The position numbers were made by a program, and so were the translations under genes. From contig JAGBOJ010000017.1 of assembly GCA_017633935.1 (NCBI GenBank), forward strand, positions 1-41,998: DNA of 41,998 nucleotides, given 5' to 3'. Every line of letters starts with the position of its first letter. Within the stretch, counting starts at the first letter, position 1. Positions 25,114-33,074 of the stretch are shown here, in pieces. The notes under the pieces were generated by a model that was not told the origin of the DNA, did no database searches, and saw nothing but the letters and a program-made list of their open reading frames with translations. This DNA is from Lachnospiraceae bacterium. GTDB taxonomy: Bacteria; Bacillota; Clostridia; Lachnospirales; Lachnospiraceae.

Positions 25114-26001
25114 TCACACGCATACTATGCGGCCGTCACTCCTGTTATACCTGTAGAGACGGTATGACAGGATTTCCTGCTCCGCCACCTGGGTGCAGTT
25201 TACCTCATTTATGATCTCGTTTAACCTGTCCGTGTCCGCAAAGCCGTCTGCCGGAAAAAGTATCACCTCATGAACCGATGAGGGGATTATAAAGATGTCC
25301 TTTCCAAGCTTTCCGGCAAACTCCGGGATGGTATCCTCATATAAAATGCACGAAGCGCCGTTCAGCCGCGTATTATTCGTAAGCACATACATCATCGGAG
25401 CATCATCGAGATCATCGATATCATTCTTTCCGGTGATCTCACCGATAAGCTCATAAAGCGACAATATCTCGGGCTTTGAGATATTCGGGGCATTCCTCCT
25501 TGCCAGCTTCCAAAGCTCATCCTCGGTCAGGTTCCATTTTTTCATATGCTCATTTCTGATGGTCACAGACGCATTTCCCATCCCGGTCTCACCCAGGGAG
25601 ATGATATATATCACGGCCAGATCCAGAAATCTTCTGTGCGGAACTCCCGAAAGCAGTTCAAGGTTCTTTTCGTAATTAATCAGCTTGAATATTATCCTCT
25701 CCTTTAATTTTTCGAAATTTTCAAAAACCTCCAGCCTGACATTTCCGACGGCCCTGTTTCTGTCATAAACCCTTAAAATATCATTTATGATCTCCTCTAT
25801 CCCCCTGCCGTCACAGTGATCGGTATAGTAATCCTCCAGATAGATAGTAGGCGCGATATTGCAGTCCTTTTGCAATATCATTATCCCTGTCAGCCTTACC
25901 GAATTATTCTTAAGCACCTTTGTGGTCTCTATCGTAAAATCCGGTCCGAAAACGTCCGTTAACCTTTCCTTTACGGTTTGTGCAAATGCATTGAATTCCA
26001 T
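25114..26001 (-). CDS. DUF5688-like protein of unknown function
   Basis: 295 residues from the ATG at 26001, chosen because AGGAGG lies 6 nt upstream; a longer frame to 26070 would begin with a spurious hydrophobic stretch. Features are MEFNAFAQTVKERL, TIYLEDYYTDHCDGRGIEEI, RRFLDLAVIYIISLGETGMGNASVTIRNEHM and an end in VAEQEILSYRLYRYNRSDG. I recognise this as the DUF5688 type common in Lachnospiraceae, often in several copies per genome; no function is known to me. No membrane segment or enzyme motif is evident. It stands alone between hairpins made of the same CGGTCCGG word. Confidence 0.8.
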   Translation of the reverse strand: MEFNAFAQTVKERLTDVFGPDFTIETTKVLKNNSVRLTGIMILQKDCNIAPTIYLEDYYTDHCDGRGIEEIINDILRVYDRNRAVGNVRLEVFENFEKLKERIIFKLINYEKNLELLSGVPHRRFLDLAVIYIISLGETGMGNASVTIRNEHMKKWNLTEDELWKLARRNAPNISKPEILSLYELIGEITGKNDIDDLDDAPMMYVLTNNTRLNGASCILYEDTIPEFAGKLGKDIFIIPSSVHEVILFPADGFADTDRLNEIINEVNCTQVAEQEILSYRLYRYNRSDGRIVCV

Positions 26002-26154
26002 ATGTATCCTCCTGATAATAAAAAAAGACAAAAAGAAGACAGTAAATACCTGCCATGAGTAAGACGGCATAAGAGTAAAATATCCCCTTTGCCATTGAAA
26101 TACTTATCAGATACGTGAAATCAAAAACGGAAAATAAAAAGAATAGCTTTAATC

Positions 26155-26183
26155 CGCGGTCCGGTTTTTAACTCCGGACCGCG
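26155..26183 (-). terminator. Inverted repeat after efp (CGCGGTCCGG arms)
   Basis: Perfect 10-bp arms CGCGGTCCGG (26155-26164) and CCGGACCGCG (26174-26183) with a 9-nt loop, 12 nt after the efp stop. On the minus strand no T run follows at once (ATTAAAGCTATTCTTTTT), so it is an imperfect terminator or an mRNA-stabilising stem. It shares the CGGTCCGG word with the structure on the other side of the DUF5688-like gene. Confidence 0.6.
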
Positions 26184-26194
26184 TAAAAAGATCA

Positions 26195-26752
26195 TTAAAC
26201 TCTTGAAAGATATTCGCCCGTACGGGTATCGATCTTTATAACATCACCCTGGTTGACGAAAAGCGGAACATTTACATTCGCACCGGTCTCAACTGTGGCC
26301 GGCTTGCTTGCTCCTGTAGCAGTATCACCCTTAAATCCGGGCTCTGTCTCGGTGATCTCAAGCTCCACAAAAAGCGGAGGCTCTACCGAAAATACATTTC
26401 CGTTATAAGAGCATACCTTGCAGTTTTCATTTTCTTTGACAAACTTCATCGCATCCCCGATGATATCCTTTCCGATACCAACCTGCTCATAGGAATCGGG
26501 GTCCATGAAATTGTATATATCCCCGTCACTGTAAAGATACTGCATATCCTTTCTGTCAATCCTTGCCTGCGGGAATTTCTCGGTAGGTCTGAAAGTTTTT
26601 TCTACCACTCCCGAATTTATAACATCCTTCAGCTTGGTACGTACAAATGCCGCTCCTTTGCCGGGCTTCACATGCTGAAATTCGATGATCTGATACACAG
26701 TTCCTTCGATCTCAACCGTTACTCCGTTTCTAAAATCGCCTGCCGAAATCAT
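26195..26752 (-). CDS. efp: Elongation factor P
   Basis: 185 residues, three beta-barrel domains. EF-P enters the ribosomal E site and relieves stalling at polyproline sequences. The tip loop [12 protein letters not shown] places the potentially modified lysine at Lys32, the position that is 5-aminopentanol-modified in Bacillus. Other signatures are [25 protein letters not shown] and, at the end, [23 protein letters not shown] precedes the ATG. A promoter lies in the aroQ-efp gap, so it can be expressed independently of the aro genes. Confidence 0.98.
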   Translation of the reverse strand: MISAGDFRNGVTVEIEGTVYQIIEFQHVKPGKGAAFVRTKLKDVINSGVVEKTFRPTEKFPQARIDRKDMQYLYSDGDIYNFMDPDSYEQVGIGKDIIGDAMKFVKENENCKVCSYNGNVFSVEPPLFVELEITETEPGFKGDTATGASKPATVETGANVNVPLFVNQGDVIKIDTRTGEYLSRV

Positions 26753-26795
26753 AAGTTCTTTCTCCTCCTAAATAAGTTACGAACAATTCCATAGT

Positions 26796-26824
26796 AGTTT
26801 ACACTATCGACCGTAATAAGTCAA
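26796..26824 (-). promoter_or_regulatory. Candidate efp promoter
   Basis: On the minus strand TTGACT (26824-26819), 17-nt spacer, TAAACT (26801-26796), about 45 nt before the efp start. Between it and aroQ a small stem (ACGGGA/TCCCGT, 26855-26872) lies 1 nt past the aroQ stop but is followed by A rather than T on the minus strand, so it is not a standard terminator. Confidence 0.65.
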
Positions 26825-26873
26825 ACCGTGGTTTCACTTTTCAGTTTCATTTTTACGGGAATTTTCTCCCGTA

Positions 26874-27317
26874 TTATCCTTTGGAATAAAAATTCTCGAT
26901 AAATTCAAGCCCTTCCGTATATCCCTCAAGTCCGTGCCCGATGATCTGATGATCGCAGGCGGGAGCGGTTACAGAGGTTTTCCTGAATTCATCCCTTGAA
27001 TTTATGTCGGATATATGCACCTCAACCATCGGGATCGTATCATATGACCCGAGAGCATCATAAAGGGCATAGGAATAATGAGTAAGTGCCCCGGGATTTA
27101 TCACTATCCCCGCAGTTCCGTCAAAATAGGCTCTCTGTATCCTGTCTATAAGATCCCCTTCGTGGTTTGACTGGTAGCACTCCGCCTCATGACCGTGCTC
27201 ATCGGCCCATTTTACTATCATCTTTACCAGATGGTCATAGCTGTTTTCGCCATAGGTCGCTCTGTCCCTGATCCCGAGAAAATTAAGATTCGGTCCGTTT
27301 ATCACAAGCATTTTCAT
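26874..27317 (-). CDS. aroQ: 3-dehydroquinate dehydratase, type II
   Basis: 147 residues, the size of dodecameric type II dehydroquinases. It converts 3-dehydroquinate to 3-dehydroshikimate in the shikimate pathway. Motifs: LVINGPNLNFLGIRDRATYG with the catalytic tyrosine and flexible-lid arginine, QSNHEGDLIDRIQ, INPGALTHYSYALYDAL, and VEVHISDINSRDEFRKTS with the catalytic histidine. It overlaps aroK by 4 nt and is the last gene of the aro group. Confidence 0.97.
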   Translation of the reverse strand: MKMLVINGPNLNFLGIRDRATYGENSYDHLVKMIVKWADEHGHEAECYQSNHEGDLIDRIQRAYFDGTAGIVINPGALTHYSYALYDALGSYDTIPMVEVHISDINSRDEFRKTSVTAPACDHQIIGHGLEGYTEGLEFIENFYSKG

Positions 27318-27826
27318 ATTCCGGCCGCCTTTCTTACCTTAAACACCACCTCGGAGACCTCCGCATTTTCCACGGATACTACCAGATCGGCAGCATCAAG
27401 GTAGGCTCCCTCCCTCTCCTTAAGAAGACTGTCCACCCTCTCTTCAAGATCGTGTCCCTTAAGCATCGGTCTTTTTTCCACCCCGTGTTCAAGCCTCTTT
27501 ATAAGAAGCTGTTTTCCTGCCTTAAGATAAGCCACCGTGCCGAGCTCCTTTAGGATTTCACGGTTTTTCTCCCTTACGGGCATACCTCCGCCCAGGGATA
27601 TTATCCCGCATTTACCATCATTTTTAAGCTTTTGTAAAAGCTTTGTCTCCATATCCCTGAAGGCCTCTTCACCATAGCTTTCAAAGATCTGCGATATCCT
27701 CATTCCGTTTTCTTTTTCTATCAGATTATCCGTATCAATAAGGGCAAGCCCGGTATCTTCCGACAGTTCCTTTGCAATACGGCTCTTTCCGCAGCCCATG
27801 AAGCCCTCAAGAATCAAGCTTTTCAT
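27314..27826 (-). CDS. aroK: Shikimate kinase
   Basis: 170 residues. It phosphorylates shikimate at the 3-hydroxyl using ATP. The P-loop is LEGFMGCGKSRIAKEL; LALIDTDNLIEKENG carries the shikimate-binding aspartate; FRDMETKLL and ISLGGGMPVR follow. The lid region is KRPMLKGHDLEERVDSLLKERE. It overlaps the end of aroE by 20 nt and the start of aroQ by 4 nt, so all three are translationally linked. Confidence 0.95.
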   Translation of the reverse strand: MKSLILEGFMGCGKSRIAKELSEDTGLALIDTDNLIEKENGMRISQIFESYGEEAFRDMETKLLQKLKNDGKCGIISLGGGMPVREKNREILKELGTVAYLKAGKQLLIKRLEHGVEKRPMLKGHDLEERVDSLLKEREGAYLDAADLVVSVENAEVSEVVFKVRKAAGI

Positions 27827-28646
27827 AAAGTGCCTCCGCTATATCGTTATCGACTTCCTTATCCATAAATATCTCATAGGAGGATATCGCCTGATATATG
27901 AGCATCCTTAAACCGTTGTACGCCTTATTGCCGCGCTCTTTGATCTTCTTCATAAATACCGTCTCGGACGGAACATAAATAAGATCAACTCCCACCGAGA
28001 CAAGATCAAAGAAATCATCATCCTTTATGACACATTCATTGCTTAAAGGAGCAAGCCCGACACTCGTACACTGAATGCAGATATACTTTTCGGACCCCGG
28101 TATCTTATCCCACTCATCAAAGCCGAGTATCTCCACATTCGGAAGCTTTCCGAATTCCTCCTTTGCCTTAGCCTTTGAACGGTTAAGTACATATATCCTT
28201 GAGGCTCCGATCTTTTGAAGGGCATACATCACTGCCCGGGCCGCCCCGCCAGCGCCCAGCATTATGACCGGCTTATTGTAGACTATGATAGAATAATGAT
28301 CCAGCTGCCTCATAAATCCCGAAAAATCCGTATTAAAGCCCTTGTATCCGCTTTTTGAACGCACAATGGTATTTACGGCTCCAATCGCCAGGGCCGAATC
28401 CTCTAACTCGGCAACCTCCTGCAATATATCCTGCTTATGAGGGACGGTCACATTCATACCCCTGATCCCAAGCTCATAAGCGCCCTCGACGGCAGCTGCC
28501 AGGCCGTTCCTTCGTACATGAAACGGCACATACACAAGGTTGTCTCCGAGCCTGTCTGCTATAAAGTTGTGGATCGCAGGACTCCCGGTATGCCCGATCG
28601 GGTCTCCCATCACACCGAGCACCGTGGTCTTTCCGTCAATATTCAT
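27807..28646 (-). CDS. aroE: Shikimate dehydrogenase
   Basis: 279 residues. It reduces 3-dehydroshikimate to shikimate with NADPH. The N-terminal substrate domain has LGVMGDPIGHTGSPAIHN and GMNVTVPHKQDIL with the catalytic lysine, then AVNTIVRSKSGYKGFNTD with the catalytic aspartate. The nucleotide fold has VIMLGAGGAARAVMYAL, then YVLNRSKAKA. The ATG overlaps the yqeG stop by 4 nt. yqeG-aroE proximity is typical of Firmicutes. Confidence 0.97.
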   Translation of the reverse strand: MNIDGKTTVLGVMGDPIGHTGSPAIHNFIADRLGDNLVYVPFHVRRNGLAAAVEGAYELGIRGMNVTVPHKQDILQEVAELEDSALAIGAVNTIVRSKSGYKGFNTDFSGFMRQLDHYSIIVYNKPVIMLGAGGAARAVMYALQKIGASRIYVLNRSKAKAKEEFGKLPNVEILGFDEWDKIPGSEKYICIQCTSVGLAPLSNECVIKDDDFFDLVSVGVDLIYVPSETVFMKKIKERGNKAYNGLRMLIYQAISSYEIFMDKEVDNDIAEALYEKLDS

Positions 28647-29173
28647 CTTAAAGCTCCTTCCAGCTCTTTTACCCCCTTTTTACTGCGAAGCGGATAAAAG
28701 ATCATTACGATATACTCAAGTATACGTTTTAAGTGTATATAATATTTTTCATGAAAGCTGATCCTCTTTACCATGATGCTCCTTATTCCCGCGTTTGAAG
28801 CGCCCCACATATCCGTAAAGAGCTGATCTCCGATAAGTATCGTACTGCGCCTGTCCGTCCCCATCCTTTTCATGCACATGATAAAGCCCTTCCTATCGGG
28901 CTTATGAGCCTTGAATATGTAGTCGCTGCCAACCGCGTCGGCAAATGTTTTTACCCGCTTCTCACCGTTATTTGAAAGAATAAACGTCTTTATATTTTCG
29001 GAGTGTATCCTTTCGATAAGCTTTGCGGCATTTTCATCCGCCGGTGCATCATGCATTACAAGGGTATTGTCTATATCAAATATTATCCCCCTTATGCCGG
29101 CTTCATACAGCTTTTTATAGTTTATATCATAAGCCGACCCTGTTTTTACAGTTGGAAAAAGACTCAAATCCAC
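28643..29173 (-). CDS. YqeG family HAD IIIA-type phosphatase
   Basis: 176 residues of the HAD superfamily. Motif I IFDIDNTLVMHD supplies the nucleophile aspartate, motif II is FILSNNGEKRV, and motif III/IV is AHKPDRKGFIMC and ILIGDQLFTDMWGASNAG. YqeG proteins occur next to yqeH and aroE in Firmicutes; the substrate is not settled, and phosphatidylglycerophosphate phosphatase activity is known for related proteins. The likely start is a GTG with GGAG close upstream. Only 24 nt separate it from a strong terminator, leaving little room for a promoter. Confidence 0.92.
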   Translation of the reverse strand: MDLSLFPTVKTGSAYDINYKKLYEAGIRGIIFDIDNTLVMHDAPADENAAKLIERIHSENIKTFILSNNGEKRVKTFADAVGSDYIFKAHKPDRKGFIMCMKRMGTDRRSTILIGDQLFTDMWGASNAGIRSIMVKRISFHEKYYIHLKRILEYIVMIFYPLRSKKGVKELEGALR

Positions 29174-29197
29174 AATCTCCGTCTATCATCTGTTCTT

Positions 29198-29229
29198 AAA
29201 AAAGGCTCTGCTGCCTGCAGAGCCTTTTT
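29198..29229 (-). terminator. Strong terminator after ftsZ-nrdR
   Basis: GGCTCTGC / GCAGAGCC (29204-29211 and 29217-29224), loop of 5, followed on the minus strand by six T. Five T also follow on the plus strand, so it could work in both directions. It starts just past the nrdR stop. Confidence 0.93.
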
Positions 29230-29230
29230 A

Positions 29231-29683
29231 TTATTTATCAAGTACCTTTTTCAGTTCATCCATAAATGTATTGATATCCTTAAATTCCCTGTATACCGAC
29301 GCAAATCTTACATACGCCACGGCATCGAGATTTTTAAGTTTATCCATTATAAGCTCGCCTATCACCGAGCTGTCCAGTTCCTTTTCCTCTCTGGCGTATA
29401 TCTCGGTCTCAACCTCATCCACAAGAGATGTGATCTGCTCTGCCGAGATAGGTCTTTTATGGCACGCGCGAAGCACTCCGTTTTCTATCTTTTCCCTGTT
29501 GTAGGTTTCCCTGTTATTATCCTTTTTAATGATGATAAGAGGGATCGTCTCCACCTTTTCATAGGTGGTAAAACGCTTGCTGCACTCGTCGCACACTCTC
29601 CTGCGCCTTATGGAATTATTCTCCTCTGCAGGTCTCGAATCAATGACCCTTGTATTCTCATGACCGCAAAATGGACATCTCAT
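29231..29683 (-). CDS. nrdR: Transcriptional repressor NrdR
   Basis: 150 residues. NrdR represses ribonucleotide reductase genes in response to the dATP/ATP balance. The N-terminal zinc ribbon has MRCPFCGHENTRVIDSR and RRRRVCDECSKRFTTYE, two Cys pairs. The ATP-cone follows (IIKKDNNRETYNREKIENGV, HKRPISAEQI) with the C-terminal VAYVRFASVYREFKDI. The start has AGGAGAG overlapping the region of the ftsZ stop, so it is co-transcribed with ftsZ. Tandem NrdR boxes were looked for locally and not seen, as the nrd genes are elsewhere. Confidence 0.98.
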   Translation of the reverse strand: MRCPFCGHENTRVIDSRPAEENNSIRRRRVCDECSKRFTTYEKVETIPLIIIKKDNNRETYNREKIENGVLRACHKRPISAEQITSLVDEVETEIYAREEKELDSSVIGELIMDKLKNLDAVAYVRFASVYREFKDINTFMDELKKVLDK

Positions 29684-29699
29684 ATATTATTAACTCTCC

Positions 29700-31082
29700 T
29701 TACTTCCTCTTCATAAAATCGGGGATCGTCATCCTGCTGGTATTACCGCCGACTCTTCCGCCGCCCGAACTCTGATTTCCGGAATTTGAAGAATCATTAT
29801 TATTTCCGCTGATAAGCTGAACCTCTCTGTTTGAGCCCGCAGGCTGCCTGTTTGCCTGGAATGCTCCGGCGCCGTTCATGCCGGGATTAAACTGTCTGGG
29901 ATCTCCCATACCGGGCTGTCCCTGCATGGGCATACCCTGCTGTCCTCCGACATTCAGACCCATCCCTGCGGGATTCCCCTGAACTCCCGTGCCGGGATGC
30001 TGATTCATGTTCATTCCGCCCATCTGACGGTTCATGCCCGTATTCATATTCATTCCCATTGCGGGTCTTCCGAAGGCTCCCTGCTGGGGCTGCTGTTGCT
30101 GTGCTCTCGGTCTTGCCTGTACGCCGGTATCCGGATCTTCAAGACCCGTAGCTATAACGGTGATCTTTATGGTATCCGTAACATTTTTGTCTTCCTGAGC
30201 GCCGAATATGACGTTTGTATCCTCGCCGGTAAGACTCATCACATAATCAGAAGCGTTTCCGACATCATCAAGAGTGATATCTCCCGAGATATTTATGATC
30301 ACGTTCTCGGCACCGTTAATGGTCGTCTCAAGCAGCGGACTGCCCACCGCCTGCTTTACAGCCTCCATGGCCTTGTCGTCTCCCTTTCCGACACCGATTC
30401 CTATGTGGGCTATACCCTTGTCCTTCATTGTAGTACGTACATCCGCAAAATCCAGATTTATCATTGAAGGTATGTTTATAAGATCCGTGATACCCTGAAC
30501 CGACTGCTGAAGCACTTCATCGGCGATCTTGAGCGACTCGCCCATCGGCATATTCCTGTCCACGATCTTTCTCAGCTTTTCGTTCGGGATCACTATGAGC
30601 GTATCTACGGCCGACTGGAGCTTCTGTATACCTGAAAGCGCATTTTTCATTCTGGTGCTTCCTTCAAATGAAAACGGCTTTGTTACGACCGCCAGTGTAA
30701 GGATTCCCATATCCTTTGCGGCCTTGGCTATGACCGGAGCTGCTCCCGTACCAGTGCCTCCACCCATTCCGCAGGTGATGACAGCCATATCATAACCTCT
30801 TAAGCAGTTGGTTATATCATCAATACTTTCTTCCGCCGCTTTTTCACCTATCTCCGGATGAGCTCCCGCGCCGAGTCCCTTGGTAAGCTTTTCTCCTATC
30901 TGAAGAAGGCTCTGTGCCTTACACTTTTCAAGGGCCTGCTTATCCGTATTCATGCCGATCAGATCAACCCCTCCGATCTGCTCGTCTATCATTCTGTTTA
31001 CAGCGTTATTGCCTGCGCCTCCGACTCCGATGACTATGATCCGGCAAGCGTATTCCGATTCATCAGACTTTATTTCAAACAC
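29700..31082 (-). CDS. ftsZ: Cell division protein FtsZ
   Basis: 460 residues from a GTG at 31082, chosen because AAAGGAGG ends 7 nt upstream; a longer TTG-started frame would place that site inside the gene. FtsZ is the tubulin-like GTPase that forms the Z ring. Signatures: [15 protein letters not shown] (17-31), the tubulin motif GGGTGTG (107-113), the T7 loop region around INLDFADV, then a long linker very rich in Gly, Met, Asn, Gln and Pro (about 325-445). The C-terminal peptide [10 protein letters not shown] is the binding tail for FtsA/SepF/EzrA-type partners. It has its own promoter and is followed by nrdR. Confidence 0.98.
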   Translation of the reverse strand: MFEIKSDESEYACRIIVIGVGGAGNNAVNRMIDEQIGGVDLIGMNTDKQALEKCKAQSLLQIGEKLTKGLGAGAHPEIGEKAAEESIDDITNCLRGYDMAVITCGMGGGTGTGAAPVIAKAAKDMGILTLAVVTKPFSFEGSTRMKNALSGIQKLQSAVDTLIVIPNEKLRKIVDRNMPMGESLKIADEVLQQSVQGITDLINIPSMINLDFADVRTTMKDKGIAHIGIGVGKGDDKAMEAVKQAVGSPLLETTINGAENVIINISGDITLDDVGNASDYVMSLTGEDTNVIFGAQEDKNVTDTIKITVIATGLEDPDTGVQARPRAQQQQPQQGAFGRPAMGMNMNTGMNRQMGGMNMNQHPGTGVQGNPAGMGLNVGGQQGMPMQGQPGMGDPRQFNPGMNGAGAFQANRQPAGSNREVQLISGNNNDSSNSGNQSSGGGRVGGNTSRMTIPDFMKRK

Positions 31083-31117
31083 AACTACTCCTCCTTTGAA
31101 CAATAAACCTTTTATAT

Positions 31118-31144
31118 ATTATACTCAAATTCCGAAATAATCAA
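31118..31144 (-). promoter_or_regulatory. Candidate ftsZ promoter
   Basis: On the minus strand TTGATT (31144-31139), then 15 nt, then a perfect TATAAT (31123-31118), 35 nt before the ftsZ start. The spacing is short for sigma-A; the -10 is strong. A 5-bp stem (ATCAG/CTGAT) lies nearer the ftsQ stop but lacks a T tract, so readthrough from the dcw operon is possible too. Confidence 0.55.
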
Positions 31145-31197
31145 CCTTATTTTTAATCCTGTTGCAATTTAGCGCTTATCAGGCGTCTGATCGCATG

Positions 31198-31929
31198 TCA
31201 ATCCTTTTCAAATGTTATCATTTTTCCGCTCCCGTCGTAATCTTCGAGATGGAGCACACCCTTTAATCCGGCAAGCTTCGGCGCGATTTCCTTAAGCTCC
31301 ATCATTTTCTCGTCTATATTATCCATGGTTCCGAGCATAACCCTTGCCTGTTCGAAATAAAGCGTGATCTCCCCGTTTTCCGAAAAATATATCCTGTCCG
31401 CAAAGATCCCGTACTTATCAAACAGTTGCGTAAGCGAGAGTATATTTGAAAAAACGGCCTTGTCCTTTACCGGAAGAGGCTCATATTTTACACATTCGGC
31501 AAATTCAAGTCCGGTCACGTACGGAACCCCGTTTATAGGAGCCGCGGAGCTTTCGACTATATAACCTTCCCTGTCAAAATACATATAACTGCCCAGATAT
31601 TTTACGTATCCGGCTATAGCCTTTTCGTACACCTCTATTTTTACGGAAGAGGGTGAGATTATATCCACGTCCATTTTTTCGATGAAAGGGATATCGGTTA
31701 CAGGCTTATCGTTGTATTTAAGATAAAGATAGATGGAATTCCTGCCAAGCCCGCCGTTTAAGACAAAGCCTTCTATCTGTTCGTCGGTATATCTGGTATT
31801 TCCGGAAACATCAACCGTGTCAACCCTGAAATACAAAAGCAGTGCCGCGATCACGGCGATCACAAGCGCCAGTGTAAGAAATATCAGCACAGCCTTCATT
31901 TTTCTGCGTTTTGCCAGAAAGCTATTCAA
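31198..31929 (-). CDS. ftsQ: Cell division protein FtsQ/DivIB
   Basis: 243 residues. A basic N-terminus (FLAKRRKMK) and one membrane helix (about 13-33) lead to a POTRA domain beginning FRVDTVDVSGNTRYTDEQI, then the beta domain with IDRKVIAGYVK-like residues (KAIAGYVKYLGSYMYFDREG) and GVPYVTGLEF. DivIB/FtsQ joins FtsL and the septal synthase in the divisome outside the membrane. The gene overlaps ftsW by 8 nt and ends the mraZ-led operon. Confidence 0.9.
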   Translation of the reverse strand: MNSFLAKRRKMKAVLIFLTLALVIAVIAALLLYFRVDTVDVSGNTRYTDEQIEGFVLNGGLGRNSIYLYLKYNDKPVTDIPFIEKMDVDIISPSSVKIEVYEKAIAGYVKYLGSYMYFDREGYIVESSAAPINGVPYVTGLEFAECVKYEPLPVKDKAVFSNILSLTQLFDKYGIFADRIYFSENGEITLYFEQARVMLGTMDNIDEKMMELKEIAPKLAGLKGVLHLEDYDGSGKMITFEKD

Positions 31930-33067
31930 ACCTTATACTCCGCGATACGCTTAAGACTATGCCCACTTCCGTCAGCAGGAACAATGTCGAGGTACCTCCG
32001 TATGATATAAACGGCAGTGTGATCCCGGTGTTGGGAAGGGTATTTGTGACAACAGCGATATTAAGCACGACCTGCACCGCAAAATGCGTCATTACTCCGG
32101 TAACCAGCAGCGACCCGAAAAGATCCGGCGCGTTATTGGCTATCATCATAAAATGCCATATCAGCAAAATGAACAGCAGCATGACCGCAAGTGCTCCGAA
32201 CATCCCGAGTTCTTCGCATATTATCGAAAAGATCATATCATTCTGCGCCTCGGGGATATAACCAAGCTTCTGAGTGCTCTGTCCGAGACCCTTTCCGAGA
32301 AACCCTCCCGAGCCTATGGAATAGAGTGCCTGCAGAGTCTGATAGCTTGTGCTTGACGCATACGCCTCCGGATTTCTCCACGCCTTGATCCTGTTTAATC
32401 TGAATGACATCTCAGCCGGAATGATATTGTTTTCAACCACATAAACCATCAGCAGGGCAAGACCCGCAACCGCGACCGCCCCGAGAATATACCAGATGCT
32501 CTTTTCCGAGGCCACAAAAAGCATGATATACACTATGCAGAAGATTATTATTGCTGTACTCAGATTATCTGTAACAAAATACACGAGGGCGCAGGGCAGG
32601 AATGTCAGCAGCATGGTCTGTAAAAAGCCCGATGCCTTCGATATCCTCTTCAGGTTTGCGCAGATATATGCGGCAAAAAAGACGATCACTCCGACCTTGC
32701 ATATTTCCGCCGGCTGAAGTGACTGTCCCATGATATTAAGCCATCTTCTCGCACCGTTTTTTGTCATTCCGAGCGGTGTGAGCACCAAAAGAACGGCAAT
32801 GCAGGAAACACCGTAGGCCGGCCATGCCAGCTTTCTTAAGATATGGTAATCAAACCTTGAAACGATCACCATCGCAGCCAGTCCGATAAGAGTCGCCTTT
32901 GCCTGTGAAAACAGATAAAAGGCCGAGCCCTCATTTGCCCTCATAGCCGCGTAGGCACTTGCCGAATATATCATTATCAGACCGAAGCACAGCAGAAAAA
33001 GGACTATGAATATCAAAGTCCTGTCCACATAGGTTCTCTGCTCTTTTACAGCCTGATAACGTTTCAT
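31922..33067 (-). CDS. ftsW: Septal peptidoglycan glycosyltransferase FtsW
   Basis: 381 residues, about ten membrane helices, SEDS family. FtsW polymerises lipid II at the septum together with a class B penicillin-binding protein. Motifs: LIMIYSASAYAAM, SLQPAEICKVGVIVFFA, the KAWRNPEAYASSTSYQTLQAL segment with the family's Gly/Ser-rich IGSGGFLGKGLGQSTQK, IPEAQNDMIFSIICEELG and the late LPNTGITLPFISYGGTSTL. Its position between murD and ftsQ supports FtsW over RodA or SpoVE, although SpoVE-like use during sporulation cannot be excluded. Confidence 0.96.
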   Translation of the reverse strand: MKRYQAVKEQRTYVDRTLIFIVLFLLCFGLIMIYSASAYAAMRANEGSAFYLFSQAKATLIGLAAMVIVSRFDYHILRKLAWPAYGVSCIAVLLVLTPLGMTKNGARRWLNIMGQSLQPAEICKVGVIVFFAAYICANLKRISKASGFLQTMLLTFLPCALVYFVTDNLSTAIIIFCIVYIMLFVASEKSIWYILGAVAVAGLALLMVYVVENNIIPAEMSFRLNRIKAWRNPEAYASSTSYQTLQALYSIGSGGFLGKGLGQSTQKLGYIPEAQNDMIFSIICEELGMFGALAVMLLFILLIWHFMMIANNAPDLFGSLLVTGVMTHFAVQVVLNIAVVTNTLPNTGITLPFISYGGTSTLFLLTEVGIVLSVSRSIRFE

Positions 33068-33074
33068 TTTACGA

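Noticed and set aside
25910..26095. Possible 61-residue membrane peptide (MAKGIFYSYAVLLMAG...) ahead of the DUF5688-like gene
   Set aside because: The first 33 residues look like a membrane helix, but there is no ribosome binding site and the rest is the shadow of the DUF5688-like gene in another frame.
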